64,000 nt of DNA from Treponema sp. (GCA_017469785.1 JAFUFU010000048.1:1-64000), one strand, 5' to 3'; counted from the stretch's first letter, positions 33,817 through 41,554 are shown. The notes: generated from the sequence alone by a model not told the origin. Made by a program: numbers and translations.

Positions 33817-33842
33817 GATAATTTTGCCTTTTTGCATATAAT
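33815..33842 (+). promoter_or_regulatory. Predicted promoter of ATPase unit 1
   Basis: TTGATA (33815-33820), 16-bp spacer, TATAAT (33837-33842). The leader to the ATG at 33940 is about 90 nt and holds the repeated operator-like sequences listed next. Confidence 0.55.
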
Positions 33843-33852
33843 GTAAATTGAC

Positions 33853-33925
33853 TGAGTAAATTATATCAATCAATTGAGTAAAAATACTCAGTCTTGTAAG
33901 TAATTTTACTCAATCCATTTACAAG
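33853..33925. promoter_or_regulatory. Operator-like array of TGAGTAAA sites and dyads
   Basis: TGAGTAAA occurs at 33853 and 33875, with inverse forms ending at 33890 and 33912. Two of them make the palindrome TGAGTAAAAATACTCA (33875-33890). CTTGTAA (33893-33899) and TTACAAG (33919-33925) form a second dyad. All lie between the -10 box and the start codon, where a repressor or the gene product could bind. Confidence 0.45.
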
Positions 33926-33939
33926 TCTTGGAGCAAGTC

Positions 33940-35139
33940 ATGGAAAGGGAATTTTATATTTCTGAACTTGAAAAAAGAATCTCGGAACCGCGGAAATTCA
34001 TTCAGGTGGTGGCAGGTCCACGGCAAGTCGGAAAGACGACCATAATCAACCAGTTCCTTGAGCGGAATCCGTATGAGTACATTTTCGATACCGCTGATGC
34101 GCTGGACGGAAACGGTCAGGTTTGGCTTGAGCAAATATGGAACACTTCACGCTTAAAAATCAAAAGCGGAAAATCGGAGATTCTTCTTGTGATTGATGAA
34201 ATCCAGAAAATTGCGAACTGGAGCGAATTCGTAAAGAAATTCTGGGATGAGGACACAAGGCTCAATCTGAACATAAAGGTCATTCTGAGCGGCTCATCCC
34301 GTCTTTTGCTAAAAGAGGGGCTTTCCGAATCCCTGCAGGGGCGTTTTGAGCTGATTCAAGTGCCACATTGGTGTTATTCCGAGATGAAAGAGGCTTTTGG
34401 ATTTACGCTTGATGAATATGTTTTTTTCGGCGGCTATCCTGGAAGCGCATTCCTCGTAAAAGACGAAAAACGATGGAAAAGTTATATTCGTGACGCGATG
34501 ATTGAGACGAGCATTTCAAAGGACATCCTCATGCTTACCACAATAACGAAGCCCGCGTTGCTTATGCAGCTTTTTGATTTGGGAACCGCATATTCCTCGC
34601 AAATCATGCCCTTCAACAAAATGCTCGGAACTTTGACGGATGCGGGAAACACGGTGACGCTTTCCCATTATCTGACTCTTCTTGACCAGTGCGGGCTTTT
34701 GGGCGGAATCCAAAAATATTCCGGGAGCGTGCAGCATTCTCGCTCGTCAAGTCCTAAGTTCCAAGTTTACAACAATGCCCTCATGTCGGCCCTTGTGAGC
34801 AAGTCGTTTTCCGAGGCAAGGGAAACACCGGACTTGTGGGGACGATTCGTCGAATCCTGCGTGGGAACGCATCTCATCAACAACGCCCCTTTGTGCGGTT
34901 GCAGATTATGGTACTGGCGCGATGGAAACGATGAGGTGGATTTCGTGATTTCAAGAAACGGCGAAATTTGCGGAATCGAAGTAAAAAGCGGATCCCGCTC
35001 AAAGGGAAAAGGGATGGAATCTTTCAAGAAAAAGTTTCCAGATGCAAAACTCTATGTAGTTTCCGCAAACGATTTTCCAGGTTCCGCCTGCATAGGCCTT
35101 GAAGATTTCTTGAGCATGAAGGTGGACTCACTTTTTTAA
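33940..35139 (+). CDS. AAA_14/DUF4143 ATPase (ATPase unit 1)
   Basis: 399 residues from ATG 33940 with GGAG 6 bp upstream; an in-frame TTG at 33928 is less likely. Walker A VVAGPRQVGKTTIINQ is near residue 22, Walker B ILLVIDEIQK near residue 81, sensor KVILSGSSRLLLKEGL near residue 107. The DUF4143 part ends with WYWRDGNDEVDFVISRNGEI near residue 322, then GIEVKSG, an intact Asp-(x)n-Glu-x-Lys arrangement of a PD-(D/E)XK-type nuclease fold. Role unknown for the family. The gene with its own promoter lies between inverted repeats (33792 and 35145), unlike the glycan genes around it, and is richer in GC than they are. Confidence 0.86.
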   Translation: MEREFYISELEKRISEPRKFIQVVAGPRQVGKTTIINQFLERNPYEYIFDTADALDGNGQVWLEQIWNTSRLKIKSGKSEILLVIDEIQKIANWSEFVKKFWDEDTRLNLNIKVILSGSSRLLLKEGLSESLQGRFELIQVPHWCYSEMKEAFGFTLDEYVFFGGYPGSAFLVKDEKRWKSYIRDAMIETSISKDILMLTTITKPALLMQLFDLGTAYSSQIMPFNKMLGTLTDAGNTVTLSHYLTLLDQCGLLGGIQKYSGSVQHSRSSSPKFQVYNNALMSALVSKSFSEARETPDLWGRFVESCVGTHLINNAPLCGCRLWYWRDGNDEVDFVISRNGEICGIEVKSGSRSKGKGMESFKKKFPDAKLYVVSANDFPGSACIGLEDFLSMKVDSLF

Positions 35140-35144
35140 TCAGT

Positions 35145-35167
35145 AAAAATAGAAATAGTCAAAGAGC
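35145..35167. repeat. Cassette inverted repeat, right end of ATPase unit 1
   Basis: AAAAATAGAAATAGTCAAAG followed by AGC, i.e. the 7231-7256 repeat with one added A in the centre. It starts 5 bp after the stop codon of the ATPase gene. Confidence 0.65.
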
Positions 35168-35182
35168 AAACAAAACAAAAAA

Positions 35183-35236
35183 CTGCATCAAAACGATGCA
35201 GCGTAAATATGAACAAAACCGCTTGCGTTTTTGTTC
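35183..35236. repeat. Two stem-loops between adjacent cassette ends
   Basis: CTGCATC/GATGCAG (35183-35201, 5-nt loop) and a longer stem GAACAAAA..GC with its partner GC..TTTTGTTC (35211-35236). They fill the 70 bp between the right end of unit 1 and the left end of unit 2. The first shares GATGC(A)GCGTA-like sequence with the hairpin inside the repeat at 36803. Neither has a terminal T-run on the plus strand. Confidence 0.5.
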
Positions 35237-35237
35237 A

Positions 35238-35260
35238 GGTTCTTTGACATTTCTATTTTG
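35238..35260. repeat. Cassette inverted repeat, left end of ATPase unit 2
   Basis: GGTTCTTTGACATTTCTATT followed by TTG. Its inverted partner is 36803-36847. Confidence 0.65.
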
Positions 35261-35288
35261 GATTCAAGTGTTCCTTCTGCATTATTGC

Positions 35289-35325
35289 TTTACGATTATT
35301 ATACTTTAGAGTATAATAATCGTAA
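35289..35325 (+). promoter_or_regulatory. Promoter with 15-bp operator dyad for ATPase unit 2
   Basis: TTTACG (35289-35294), 17-bp spacer and TATAAT (35312-35317). A perfect inverted repeat, TTACGATTATTATAC (35290-35304) and its complement (35311-35325) around 6 bp, covers both promoter elements. Binding there would block transcription; self-control by an unknown regulator is likely. AGGAG precedes the ATG at 35354. Confidence 0.65.
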
Positions 35326-35353
35326 GTGTATAAATCTATAAACAGGAGAACGT

Positions 35354-36757
35354 ATGTTTTTTGGAAGGGAAAGAGAGCTTTCAATTATGGAAGAAGCCTA
35401 TGCTTCAAATTCATTTGAATTTCTTGTTCTCTATGGACGCCGGAGAATCGGAAAAACATCACTTTTGAAGGAATTCGCAAAGAGGCACAGGATACTCATG
35501 TATTCTGCGCAGGAAAAAAACGACTCCTTGAATCTTGCGGATTTTTCAAAAGCTGTCCAGCAATTCTTTGATGGACGGGGGTTTGGAGTTTTTTCTGATT
35601 GGGAAGCAGCTTTTTCCTACATAACGGGAAAAATAACCGAAGAAGAAAAACTTGTGCTCGTTATCGATGAGTTCCCTTTCATTGCCGCTGAAAATCCTTC
35701 TATAAAAAGCATACTTCAGCACACAATCGACCATGATTGGAGCGAAAAAAACATTTTTCTTGTCTTGTGCGGCTCCAGCGTGAGTTTCATGGAAGACGAG
35801 ATTCTTGCCCATAAAAGTCCTTTGTATGGAAGGTCAACCTGCCACATCGAACTTAAAGCGTTTGACTATTTTGAAAGCGCGGCTTTTTTCCCGAATTATT
35901 CCCACATCGACAAGCTGATGGCTTATGGAATACTTGGTGGAGTTCCATGTTATCTGGCTGCCTTTGATAAAGAAAAATCCGTGAGACAGAATGTCGCTTC
36001 AAAAATCTTAAAGGAAGGCTCCTTCTTGAAAGACGAACCTTCTTTCCTTCTCCGTCAGGAATTGAGGGAGCCTGCGGTATACAACAGCATTCTTGAGGCA
36101 ATAGCGGCCGGAGCCACTAGGGTCAATGACATCTCCTCAAAAATTCATGAGGATGTTCAAAAATGTTCCAAGTATCTTTCCACCTTGCAGACAATCCGTC
36201 TCGTGAAGAAATGCCTTCCTTGCGGTGAAAAAGAATCTTCAAGGCGTACCCTTTACAAGATTTCCGACAGCTACTTTTTGTTCTGGTATCACTTCCTTTT
36301 TGAGCGAAAAAGTTATTTTGAGCTTGTCGGGGAGGAGAATGCCGCAGATGAAATTTTCAGGAGCGAAAACATCAACATGCATTTAGGACGCGTGTTCGAG
36401 GAAATCTGCCTTGAATACATGGTTCGTCTTGCAAAGACCGGCCGGCTGCCGTTCGTTCCAGAAAAATACGGCAAATGGTGGGGAAACAATCCTTCACGGA
36501 AAATGCAGGATGACATCGACCTTCTTTTGCTCGACAGGACTGGCGAAAAAGTGATTATCGGCGAGTGCAAATTCCGAAACGAGCAGTTTGACAAAGCCGA
36601 ATTCGAGACAATGCTTTCAAGACGCGCTATTTTCCCTTTCGCAAAGGAGACTGCCTTTTATGCCTTCAGTAAGAGCGGATTTTCAGACTGGGTGCATGAG
36701 AACGCGGCAGCTGCCTCCGTGACGCTCATCGAGATTTCTGACCTGTTCCAAATCTGA
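35354..36757 (+). CDS. DUF234-type ATPase with PD-(D/E)XK-like C terminus (ATPase unit 2)
   Basis: 467 residues. It starts MFFGRERELSIMEEAY, followed by Walker A VLYGRRRIGKTSLLKEF near residue 25 and Walker B LVLVIDEFPFIA near residue 98; FLVLCGSSVSFMEDEIL near residue 134 is the sensor. A winged-helix-like segment lies around residues 240-285. The C-terminal DUF234 domain has DDIDLLLLDRTGE near residue 384 and VIIGECKFRNEQF near residue 398, a complete Asp/Glu-x-Lys nuclease-type core. Archaeal and bacterial relatives have no defined function. The gene is enclosed by inverted repeats and has a dyad-covered promoter. A small CGGAAT/ATTCCG stem follows its stop. Confidence 0.85.
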   Translation: MFFGRERELSIMEEAYASNSFEFLVLYGRRRIGKTSLLKEFAKRHRILMYSAQEKNDSLNLADFSKAVQQFFDGRGFGVFSDWEAAFSYITGKITEEEKLVLVIDEFPFIAAENPSIKSILQHTIDHDWSEKNIFLVLCGSSVSFMEDEILAHKSPLYGRSTCHIELKAFDYFESAAFFPNYSHIDKLMAYGILGGVPCYLAAFDKEKSVRQNVASKILKEGSFLKDEPSFLLRQELREPAVYNSILEAIAAGATRVNDISSKIHEDVQKCSKYLSTLQTIRLVKKCLPCGEKESSRRTLYKISDSYFLFWYHFLFERKSYFELVGEENAADEIFRSENINMHLGRVFEEICLEYMVRLAKTGRLPFVPEKYGKWWGNNPSRKMQDDIDLLLLDRTGEKVIIGECKFRNEQFDKAEFETMLSRRAIFPFAKETAFYAFSKSGFSDWVHENAAAASVTLIEISDLFQI

Positions 36758-36758
36758 A

Positions 36759-36774
36759 CGGAATCAGTATTCCG
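36759..36774 (+). terminator. Short stem after ATPase unit 2
   Basis: CGGAAT (36759-36764) and ATTCCG (36769-36774) around CAGT, followed by ATATTTT. Weak but correctly placed 1 bp after the stop codon. Confidence 0.35.
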
Positions 36775-36802
36775 ATATTTTAAAGAAACTTCCTGAAACT
36801 CC

Positions 36803-36847
36803 AAAAATAGAAATGCCGCATTGCCTTGCGATGCGTAGTCAAAGAAC
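36803..36847. repeat. Cassette inverted repeat, right end of ATPase unit 2, split by a hairpin
   Basis: AAAAATAGAAAT (36803-36814) and GTCAAAGAAC (36838-36847) are the two halves of the common right-end repeat. Between them lie 23 bp forming a GCATTGC/GCGATGC stem (36818-36834) that the other copies lack at this point. Confidence 0.6.
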
Positions 36848-36884
36848 AGAATGAATTTGGTTATTATCCGTTTTTGGAGGAAAT

Positions 36885-37073
36885 ATGTTTAAGAAAATAA
36901 AAAATTTTATAGCGTTGCTTCGACGTATAGATAAAAGGTTGGAAGCTATCGAACAAAATGAAAAAAAGATTTTGGCACAGCTCACAGACACTCAGATACG
37001 CGTGCATGACGTGCAGGACAGATGTTACGATTTGCTTGCAAAATCAAATGCGTTTTTGATAAGGAAACTGTAG
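36885..37073 (+). CDS. Small coiled-coil protein before the pyruvyltransferase fusion
   Basis: 62 residues; GGAGG stands 5 bp before the ATG, so translation is well supported. The sequence is a single charged amphipathic helix (LRRIDKRLEAIEQNEKKILA near residue 12) with a short hydrophobic end. No family recognised. It stops 1 bp before the start of the large fusion gene, so it may be a docking or oligomerisation partner of that enzyme. Confidence 0.6.
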   Translation: MFKKIKNFIALLRRIDKRLEAIEQNEKKILAQLTDTQIRVHDVQDRCYDLLAKSNAFLIRKL

Positions 37074-37074
37074 C

Positions 37075-39387
37075 ATGTGGCACAAACTGGAGGCGAAGGG
37101 ATTAAACTGCACGGGATGCGGAGCGTGCTTCAATATTTGCCCGAAAAATGCAATCACAATGCGAGAAAACCCACAAGGATTTCTTTATCCGCACATAAAC
37201 ACCACGCTCTGTGTGCATTGCACTCTCTGTGACAGAACATGTCCAAAGCTCAATTTCGCTAATCAAAATTCATTTCATCCAGATTGCTATGCAGTCCGTG
37301 CAAGCGACGAAGTCAGGGCTGTTTCCTCATCTGGTGGAGTTTTTACTTTATGTGCAAATTGGATTTTAAATCAAAAGGGGATAGTATGCGGTGCTGCCAT
37401 GGAAAAAGATTTTTCTGTGCATCACATTATTGTGGAAAATTTTGATGATTTAAAAAAGCTACGCGGCTCAAAATACGTTCAAAGCAACACAGAACAAGTA
37501 TATAAAGAATGTGAAGTATTCCTACGTACAGGACGAAAACTGCTTTTTACGGGAACTCCTTGCCAAGTAGCAGCAGCCCGAAACTATTTCGAAAAATACA
37601 GGGACCAAGTCTTTTACGTCGATGTGTTCTGCCATGGGGTGCCATCTGAGAAAATGTGGAAAGACTATGTGCAAGAAAATTTCGGCTCGCCAGCCGTTGA
37701 GCGGATTGAATTCAGAAGCAAGCTCAACGGCTGGCGAGCCGAGCAGCTCCGCGTATTCTACGCGGACAGCTCCTCGGAGCGCATTCAATGGGGAGAAAGC
37801 GCATACGAAGAAGGTTTTCAGCGGAACATTGCATTACGCGACGGCTGCGAAGACTGCGAATTCTCAGGATTTCAAAGGACCGCGGACATATCAATCGGTG
37901 ACTATTGGCATGTGGAAGACAATTACCCAGAGCTGAACGACAAGAAAGGCACAAGTGTGGTTCTTGTAAACAACGCCTACGGTGTGGCACTTTTTGAAGC
38001 AATAAAAGACACTATGTATCATTGCAAAAAAACAAGCATAGAGGATGCCGCGAGATTCAACAGACTGCACCAAAAATATCCGCCCCACCCACAGAAAAAA
38101 CGCTTTCTTGAATTTTATCCGTCCAAACAGGGATTTTCAAAAGCTGTATGGCAGGTACGACACAATCTATTCGACATTGGCCTTGTTGCTCCATATCAAG
38201 TACCGAATTATGGCGGAGAACTCACGCAATTTTGTCTGTATACGGTGCTACGAGAAATGGGATACTCTGTCATCGTTGTGCCTCCTCCAGAAAACACTGA
38301 AAACGGCAGAATTTTGGAGCGGTTCATGCTTTTTAGGGAAAATCCGTATCCAAGAGAATATCTCGCACCATTCTATCCAGACATATCCGACATGAAATTC
38401 CTGAATTTGCAGACAGACACATTCATAGTTGGGAGTGACCAGCTGTTCAACAACAATCTGTATCTAGGCTGCGGAAAATATCAGGCACTTGGATTTGTAA
38501 ACGACAGCAAAAAGAAAATCGCCTATGCAATGAGTTTTGGGCATGAAAAAATTTGGGGAGAAAAATGGGACAATGCCGAAGAAGCCTATTATATAAAAAA
38601 GTTCGATGCGATTTCCGTGCGTGAAAAATCTGCTGTATCTCTTTTGAAACGAGAATTTGACGTGCATGAAGTCACATTTGTACTTGACCCCGTTTTTCTT
38701 ATGAGAATGGCAGACTATGAAACGCTGATGACAAAAGCAGAACCTTGTCAGCAAAAATACCTTATGTGCTATATTTTAAATGGAAGCGAGGAAATTGAAT
38801 CCCTTGTGAATGATTTTTCCGCCACTCATAATCTCACTGCCATCACAGTCTCTGATTTTGAGGACTTGAAGTTTGGGCGTGAAATGTATAAATGGAAAAA
38901 CGCACCTATATATCCAAAACTGGAAGATTGGATTTCACTTATAAAAAATGCGGATTTTGTCATAACCGATTCTTTTCATGCCACATGCCTTGCAATACTT
39001 TTTCACAAACCTTTTTTTACACTTGTGAATCGACTGCGTGGAGAAACGAGGTTCAAGTCAATTCTTGAATTACTCAACCTTACGAACAGAATGTTTTACA
39101 GTGAAGCTCAATTAAGGAAGCTTGTTGAAACGGTTCCATCAATTGACTGGGAATATGTTGAAAAAAAACTTTCCGCAGAGCGAGAAAGGTCTATGCAATG
39201 GCTAAAAAGCAAAATAGATACCCCTCTGAAAAAGAAAGCACTCTCTTCCTATGACATTCTTGACAAGCGAATCGATGGGTTAAGTTCATACACAGTGGAT
39301 TATTTAAACGAATTGAATCAAAAAGTCTGGCAAATGCAAAAACGGATATTTGATTTAGAGCAACAACTACGTTTAAGCACAAAATGA
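37075..39387 (+). CDS. Fusion: ferredoxin/FrhB-like domain plus polysaccharide pyruvyltransferase
   Basis: 770 residues. Two 4Fe-4S motifs open the protein: NCTGCGACFNICPK near residue 10 and CVHCTLCDRTCPK near residue 44. An FrhB/FdhB-like part follows (VSSSGGVFTLC near residue 82, KLLFTGTPCQVAAARNYF near residue 154, FCHGVPSEKMW near residue 184). From residue 360 a polysaccharide pyruvyltransferase domain begins (NYGGELTQFCLYTVLREMGY), with FIVGSDQLFN near residue 449 and FVITDSFHATCLAILF near residue 628. Separate proteins of both types occur in glycan clusters; the fusion implies a redox or CO-adding step coupled to pyruvylation, which is inference. A 21-bp perfect inverted repeat sits in its coding region (37682-37742). 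Confidence 0.82.
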   Translation: MWHKLEAKGLNCTGCGACFNICPKNAITMRENPQGFLYPHINTTLCVHCTLCDRTCPKLNFANQNSFHPDCYAVRASDEVRAVSSSGGVFTLCANWILNQKGIVCGAAMEKDFSVHHIIVENFDDLKKLRGSKYVQSNTEQVYKECEVFLRTGRKLLFTGTPCQVAAARNYFEKYRDQVFYVDVFCHGVPSEKMWKDYVQENFGSPAVERIEFRSKLNGWRAEQLRVFYADSSSERIQWGESAYEEGFQRNIALRDGCEDCEFSGFQRTADISIGDYWHVEDNYPELNDKKGTSVVLVNNAYGVALFEAIKDTMYHCKKTSIEDAARFNRLHQKYPPHPQKKRFLEFYPSKQGFSKAVWQVRHNLFDIGLVAPYQVPNYGGELTQFCLYTVLREMGYSVIVVPPPENTENGRILERFMLFRENPYPREYLAPFYPDISDMKFLNLQTDTFIVGSDQLFNNNLYLGCGKYQALGFVNDSKKKIAYAMSFGHEKIWGEKWDNAEEAYYIKKFDAISVREKSAVSLLKREFDVHEVTFVLDPVFLMRMADYETLMTKAEPCQQKYLMCYILNGSEEIESLVNDFSATHNLTAITVSDFEDLKFGREMYKWKNAPIYPKLEDWISLIKNADFVITDSFHATCLAILFHKPFFTLVNRLRGETRFKSILELLNLTNRMFYSEAQLRKLVETVPSIDWEYVEKKLSAERERSMQWLKSKIDTPLKKKALSSYDILDKRIDGLSSYTVDYLNELNQKVWQMQKRIFDLEQQLRLSTK
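37682..37742. repeat. 21-bp perfect inverted repeat inside the fusion gene
   Basis: Left arm 37682-37702, right arm 37722-37742, loop 19 bp; the arms contain GGCTCGCCAGCCGTTGAGC and its exact complement. Another dyad, CCGCGTA/TACGCGG, follows within 25 bp. The block is GC-rich within an AT-rich gene, while the encoded protein (IEFRSKLNGWRAEQL) remains plausible for the family. Confidence 0.85.
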
Positions 39388-39388
39388 G

Positions 39389-39407
39389 GATGATAAAATT
39401 TATCATC
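39389..39407. promoter_or_regulatory. Palindrome before the nucleotidyltransferase gene
   Basis: GATGATAAA and TTTATCATC flank a single A, making a near-perfect 19-bp palindrome with no loop. It is too compact for an RNA hairpin and could be a protein-binding site. AGGAG lies 10 bp before the ATG at 39431. Confidence 0.35.
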
Positions 39408-39430
39408 AAGAATAGTAGGAGAAACACATC

Positions 39431-40360
39431 ATGTACCCAACACTTTTGGTCCTCGCAGCGGGCATTGGAAGTCGCTACGGCGGAGTCAAGCAGATTGATG
39501 CTGTAGGAAAAAACGGAGAGTGCCTTCTGGATTTCTCTGCGTTCGACGCAAAGCGAAGCGGGTTCGGAAAAGTCGTCTTCATAATAAGGAAAGATATTGA
39601 GAAGGACTTCCGGGAGCGGCTGTTTGACAGAGTGGCGCGGAACATGGACGCCGAATACGTCTTCCAGACGCCGGACACGCTTCTCACGGCGGAAGAGCAG
39701 AAAATTGCGCAGGAAGCGAACCGCGCAAAGCCGTGGGGAACGGTCCATGCGGTTTTGTGCGCGAAGGAGAGAATCAAAGAGCCTTTCGCGGTCATCAATG
39801 CGGACGACTACTACGGCAGGAGCGCGTTCGAGACGCTCGGATGCTATCTTTCTTCTATTAATAATGACTCTGCAGAGCACGCCATGGTCGGCTATATTCT
39901 CGGAAACACAATGAGCCGAAACGGTTCGGTGAGCCGCGGAGTGTGCGAGGTTTATGACGGCTGTCTGAAGTCAATCACCGAGAACACGAAAATCTACTAC
40001 ACCGGGGAGAATTTCAGCGGCAACGAAATCGAGTCAAATCTTGACGGAAAAATCATCAAGATGACGGGGAACGAGACCGTTAGCATGAACCTGTTCGGAT
40101 TCTCGCCGAAAGCGTTCGAGAGCTTCGAGGAATATTGGGCAGATTTCAAGAAAGGCTCTCTCGCACTTCCAAAAGCGGAGGCCCTTCTCCCAGTCGCCGC
40201 AAGCGAAATGATTGAGAAGGGAGAAGGCAGAATCAAAATGTTCACTTCCGAGGAAAGCTGGTTCGGAATGACATACCCGGAAGACAAGCAGGTCGTGAAG
40301 GTCGAAATTGCAAAAAAAACAGAATCGGGATATTATCCTGATAAATTGTGGGAGAAATAA
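39431..40360 (+). CDS. Sugar-phosphate nucleotidyltransferase
   Basis: 309 residues. LLVLAAGIGSRYGGVKQIDA at the N terminus is the nucleotidyltransferase loop in the G-x-G-x-R form, and EPFAVINADDYYG near residue 115 has the metal-binding Asp. The family is often annotated as UTP-glucose-1-phosphate uridylyltransferase-like, but the exact sugar is not determinable. It is cotranscribed with the second glf (1 bp between), so it could provide a UDP-hexose precursor for UDP-Galf. Composition is GC-rich, in contrast to the preceding island. Confidence 0.8.
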   Translation: MYPTLLVLAAGIGSRYGGVKQIDAVGKNGECLLDFSAFDAKRSGFGKVVFIIRKDIEKDFRERLFDRVARNMDAEYVFQTPDTLLTAEEQKIAQEANRAKPWGTVHAVLCAKERIKEPFAVINADDYYGRSAFETLGCYLSSINNDSAEHAMVGYILGNTMSRNGSVSRGVCEVYDGCLKSITENTKIYYTGENFSGNEIESNLDGKIIKMTGNETVSMNLFGFSPKAFESFEEYWADFKKGSLALPKAEALLPVAASEMIEKGEGRIKMFTSEESWFGMTYPEDKQVVKVEIAKKTESGYYPDKLWEK

Positions 40361-40361
40361 A

Positions 40362-41468
40362 ATGAAACAACATTACGACTATCTTTTCGTCGGCGCGGGG
40401 CTTTTCTCGGCGACAATGGCGAACGAGGCGAAGAAGAAGGGAAAAAGCTGCCTCATAATAGAAAAACGAGGCCACATCGCGGGGAACATCTACACGGAGA
40501 ACGTGGAGGGAATCAATGTGCACGCTTACGGGGCGCACATCTTCCACACGGACTCGAAGAAAATCTGGGACTATGTGAACGAGTTTGCGGAATTCAACCG
40601 ATACACGAACTGCCCGGTCGCGAACTGGAGGAATCAGCTGTACAATCTTCCGTTCAACATGAACACGTTCAACAAAATATGGCCGGACGTGGTCACCCCG
40701 GAACAGGCAAAAAAGCGGATTGAAGAGCAGGCGTCCGTGATGGCGGGGAAAACTCCGCAGAACCTTGAGGAGCAGGCGATTTCCCTCGTGGGCCGGGACA
40801 TCTACGAGCGGCTCATAAAGGGCTACACGGAAAAGCAGTGGGGGCGGCCATGCACGGAGCTTCCGGCAAGCATCATAAAGCGGCTTCCGGTCAGGCTCAC
40901 GTTCGACAACAACTATTTCAACGACCGCTACCAGGGAATCCCGATCGGAGGCTACACGCAGATTGTCGAGAAGATGCTTTCGGGCTGCGACATTCTCCTG
41001 AACACGGACTTCTTCGGCGACAGGGAAAAGTGGCTTTCCATGGCCGACAAAGTCGTCTACACGGGCACAATCGACCGTTTTTTTGATTATTCACAAGGCG
41101 AGCTTGAGTACCGCTCGCTCAGGTTCGAGACGGAGACGCTCGGTTGCGAGAACTTCCAGGGGAACGCGGTCATCAATTATACCGAAGCGGAGATTCCGTA
41201 CACGAGAATCATTGAGCACAAGCACTTCGAGTTCGGAACTCAGCCGAAAACCATAATCACGCGCGAATATCCCGCCACGTGGAAGCAGGGCGACGAGCCC
41301 TACTATGCCGTGAACGACGAGAGGAACACCGCCCTCTACGGAAAATACAAGGCCCTCGCGGAAAAGCAGGACAAGGTCGTTTTCGGCGGCCGCCTGGGCA
41401 TGTACCGCTACTTCGACATGGACGACACGATTGCCGCCGCATGGGAGCTTGCGGACAAAATCCTATAG
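40362..41468 (+). CDS. glf: UDP-galactopyranose mutase (copy 2)
   Basis: 368 residues from ATG 40362 with GGAG 7 bp upstream; the frame is open earlier but overlaps the preceding gene. YLFVGAGLFSATMANEAKKK near residue 6 is the FAD loop, EKRGHIAGNIYTE and AYGAHIFHTDS follow, and YTEKQWGRPCTELP near residue 154 is typical of bacterial Glf. YRSLRFETE and the late FGGRLGMYRYFDMDD complete it. This is the canonical short bacterial type; copy 1 at 5156 is more divergent and sits in the AT-rich island. Its GC-rich composition fits the core genome. Confidence 0.95.
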   Translation: MKQHYDYLFVGAGLFSATMANEAKKKGKSCLIIEKRGHIAGNIYTENVEGINVHAYGAHIFHTDSKKIWDYVNEFAEFNRYTNCPVANWRNQLYNLPFNMNTFNKIWPDVVTPEQAKKRIEEQASVMAGKTPQNLEEQAISLVGRDIYERLIKGYTEKQWGRPCTELPASIIKRLPVRLTFDNNYFNDRYQGIPIGGYTQIVEKMLSGCDILLNTDFFGDREKWLSMADKVVYTGTIDRFFDYSQGELEYRSLRFETETLGCENFQGNAVINYTEAEIPYTRIIEHKHFEFGTQPKTIITREYPATWKQGDEPYYAVNDERNTALYGKYKALAEKQDKVVFGGRLGMYRYFDMDDTIAAAWELADKIL

Positions 41469-41523
41469 GGCGCGAAACATTCTGATTAAGCACGGATTAT
41501 TTTCAGTGCTTAATCATTGCGCC
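41469..41523 (+). terminator. Stem-loop after glf copy 2
   Basis: GATTAAGCAC (41484-41493) and GTGCTTAATC (41506-41515) pair perfectly, with outer arms GGCGC and GCGCC. The poly-T is weak (TATTTTTC 7 bp later). A promoter candidate overlaps its 3' arm: TTGCGC (41517-41522), 17-bp spacer, TATACT (41540-41545), placed for the permease gene at 41555. Confidence 0.5.
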
Positions 41524-41554
41524 AAGCCGTATTTTTCTCTATACTGTTTACTGT

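Noticed and set aside
6331..36847. Integron array with attC sites
   Set aside because: The repeats lack the GTTRRRY/RYYYAAC core pattern as I read them, units face different directions, and no IntI-type integrase is adjacent.
39191..39880. 229-codon open frame on the minus strand
   Set aside because: Antisense to the pyruvyltransferase fusion and the nucleotidyltransferase; Arg-rich composition typical of a GC-rich shadow frame.
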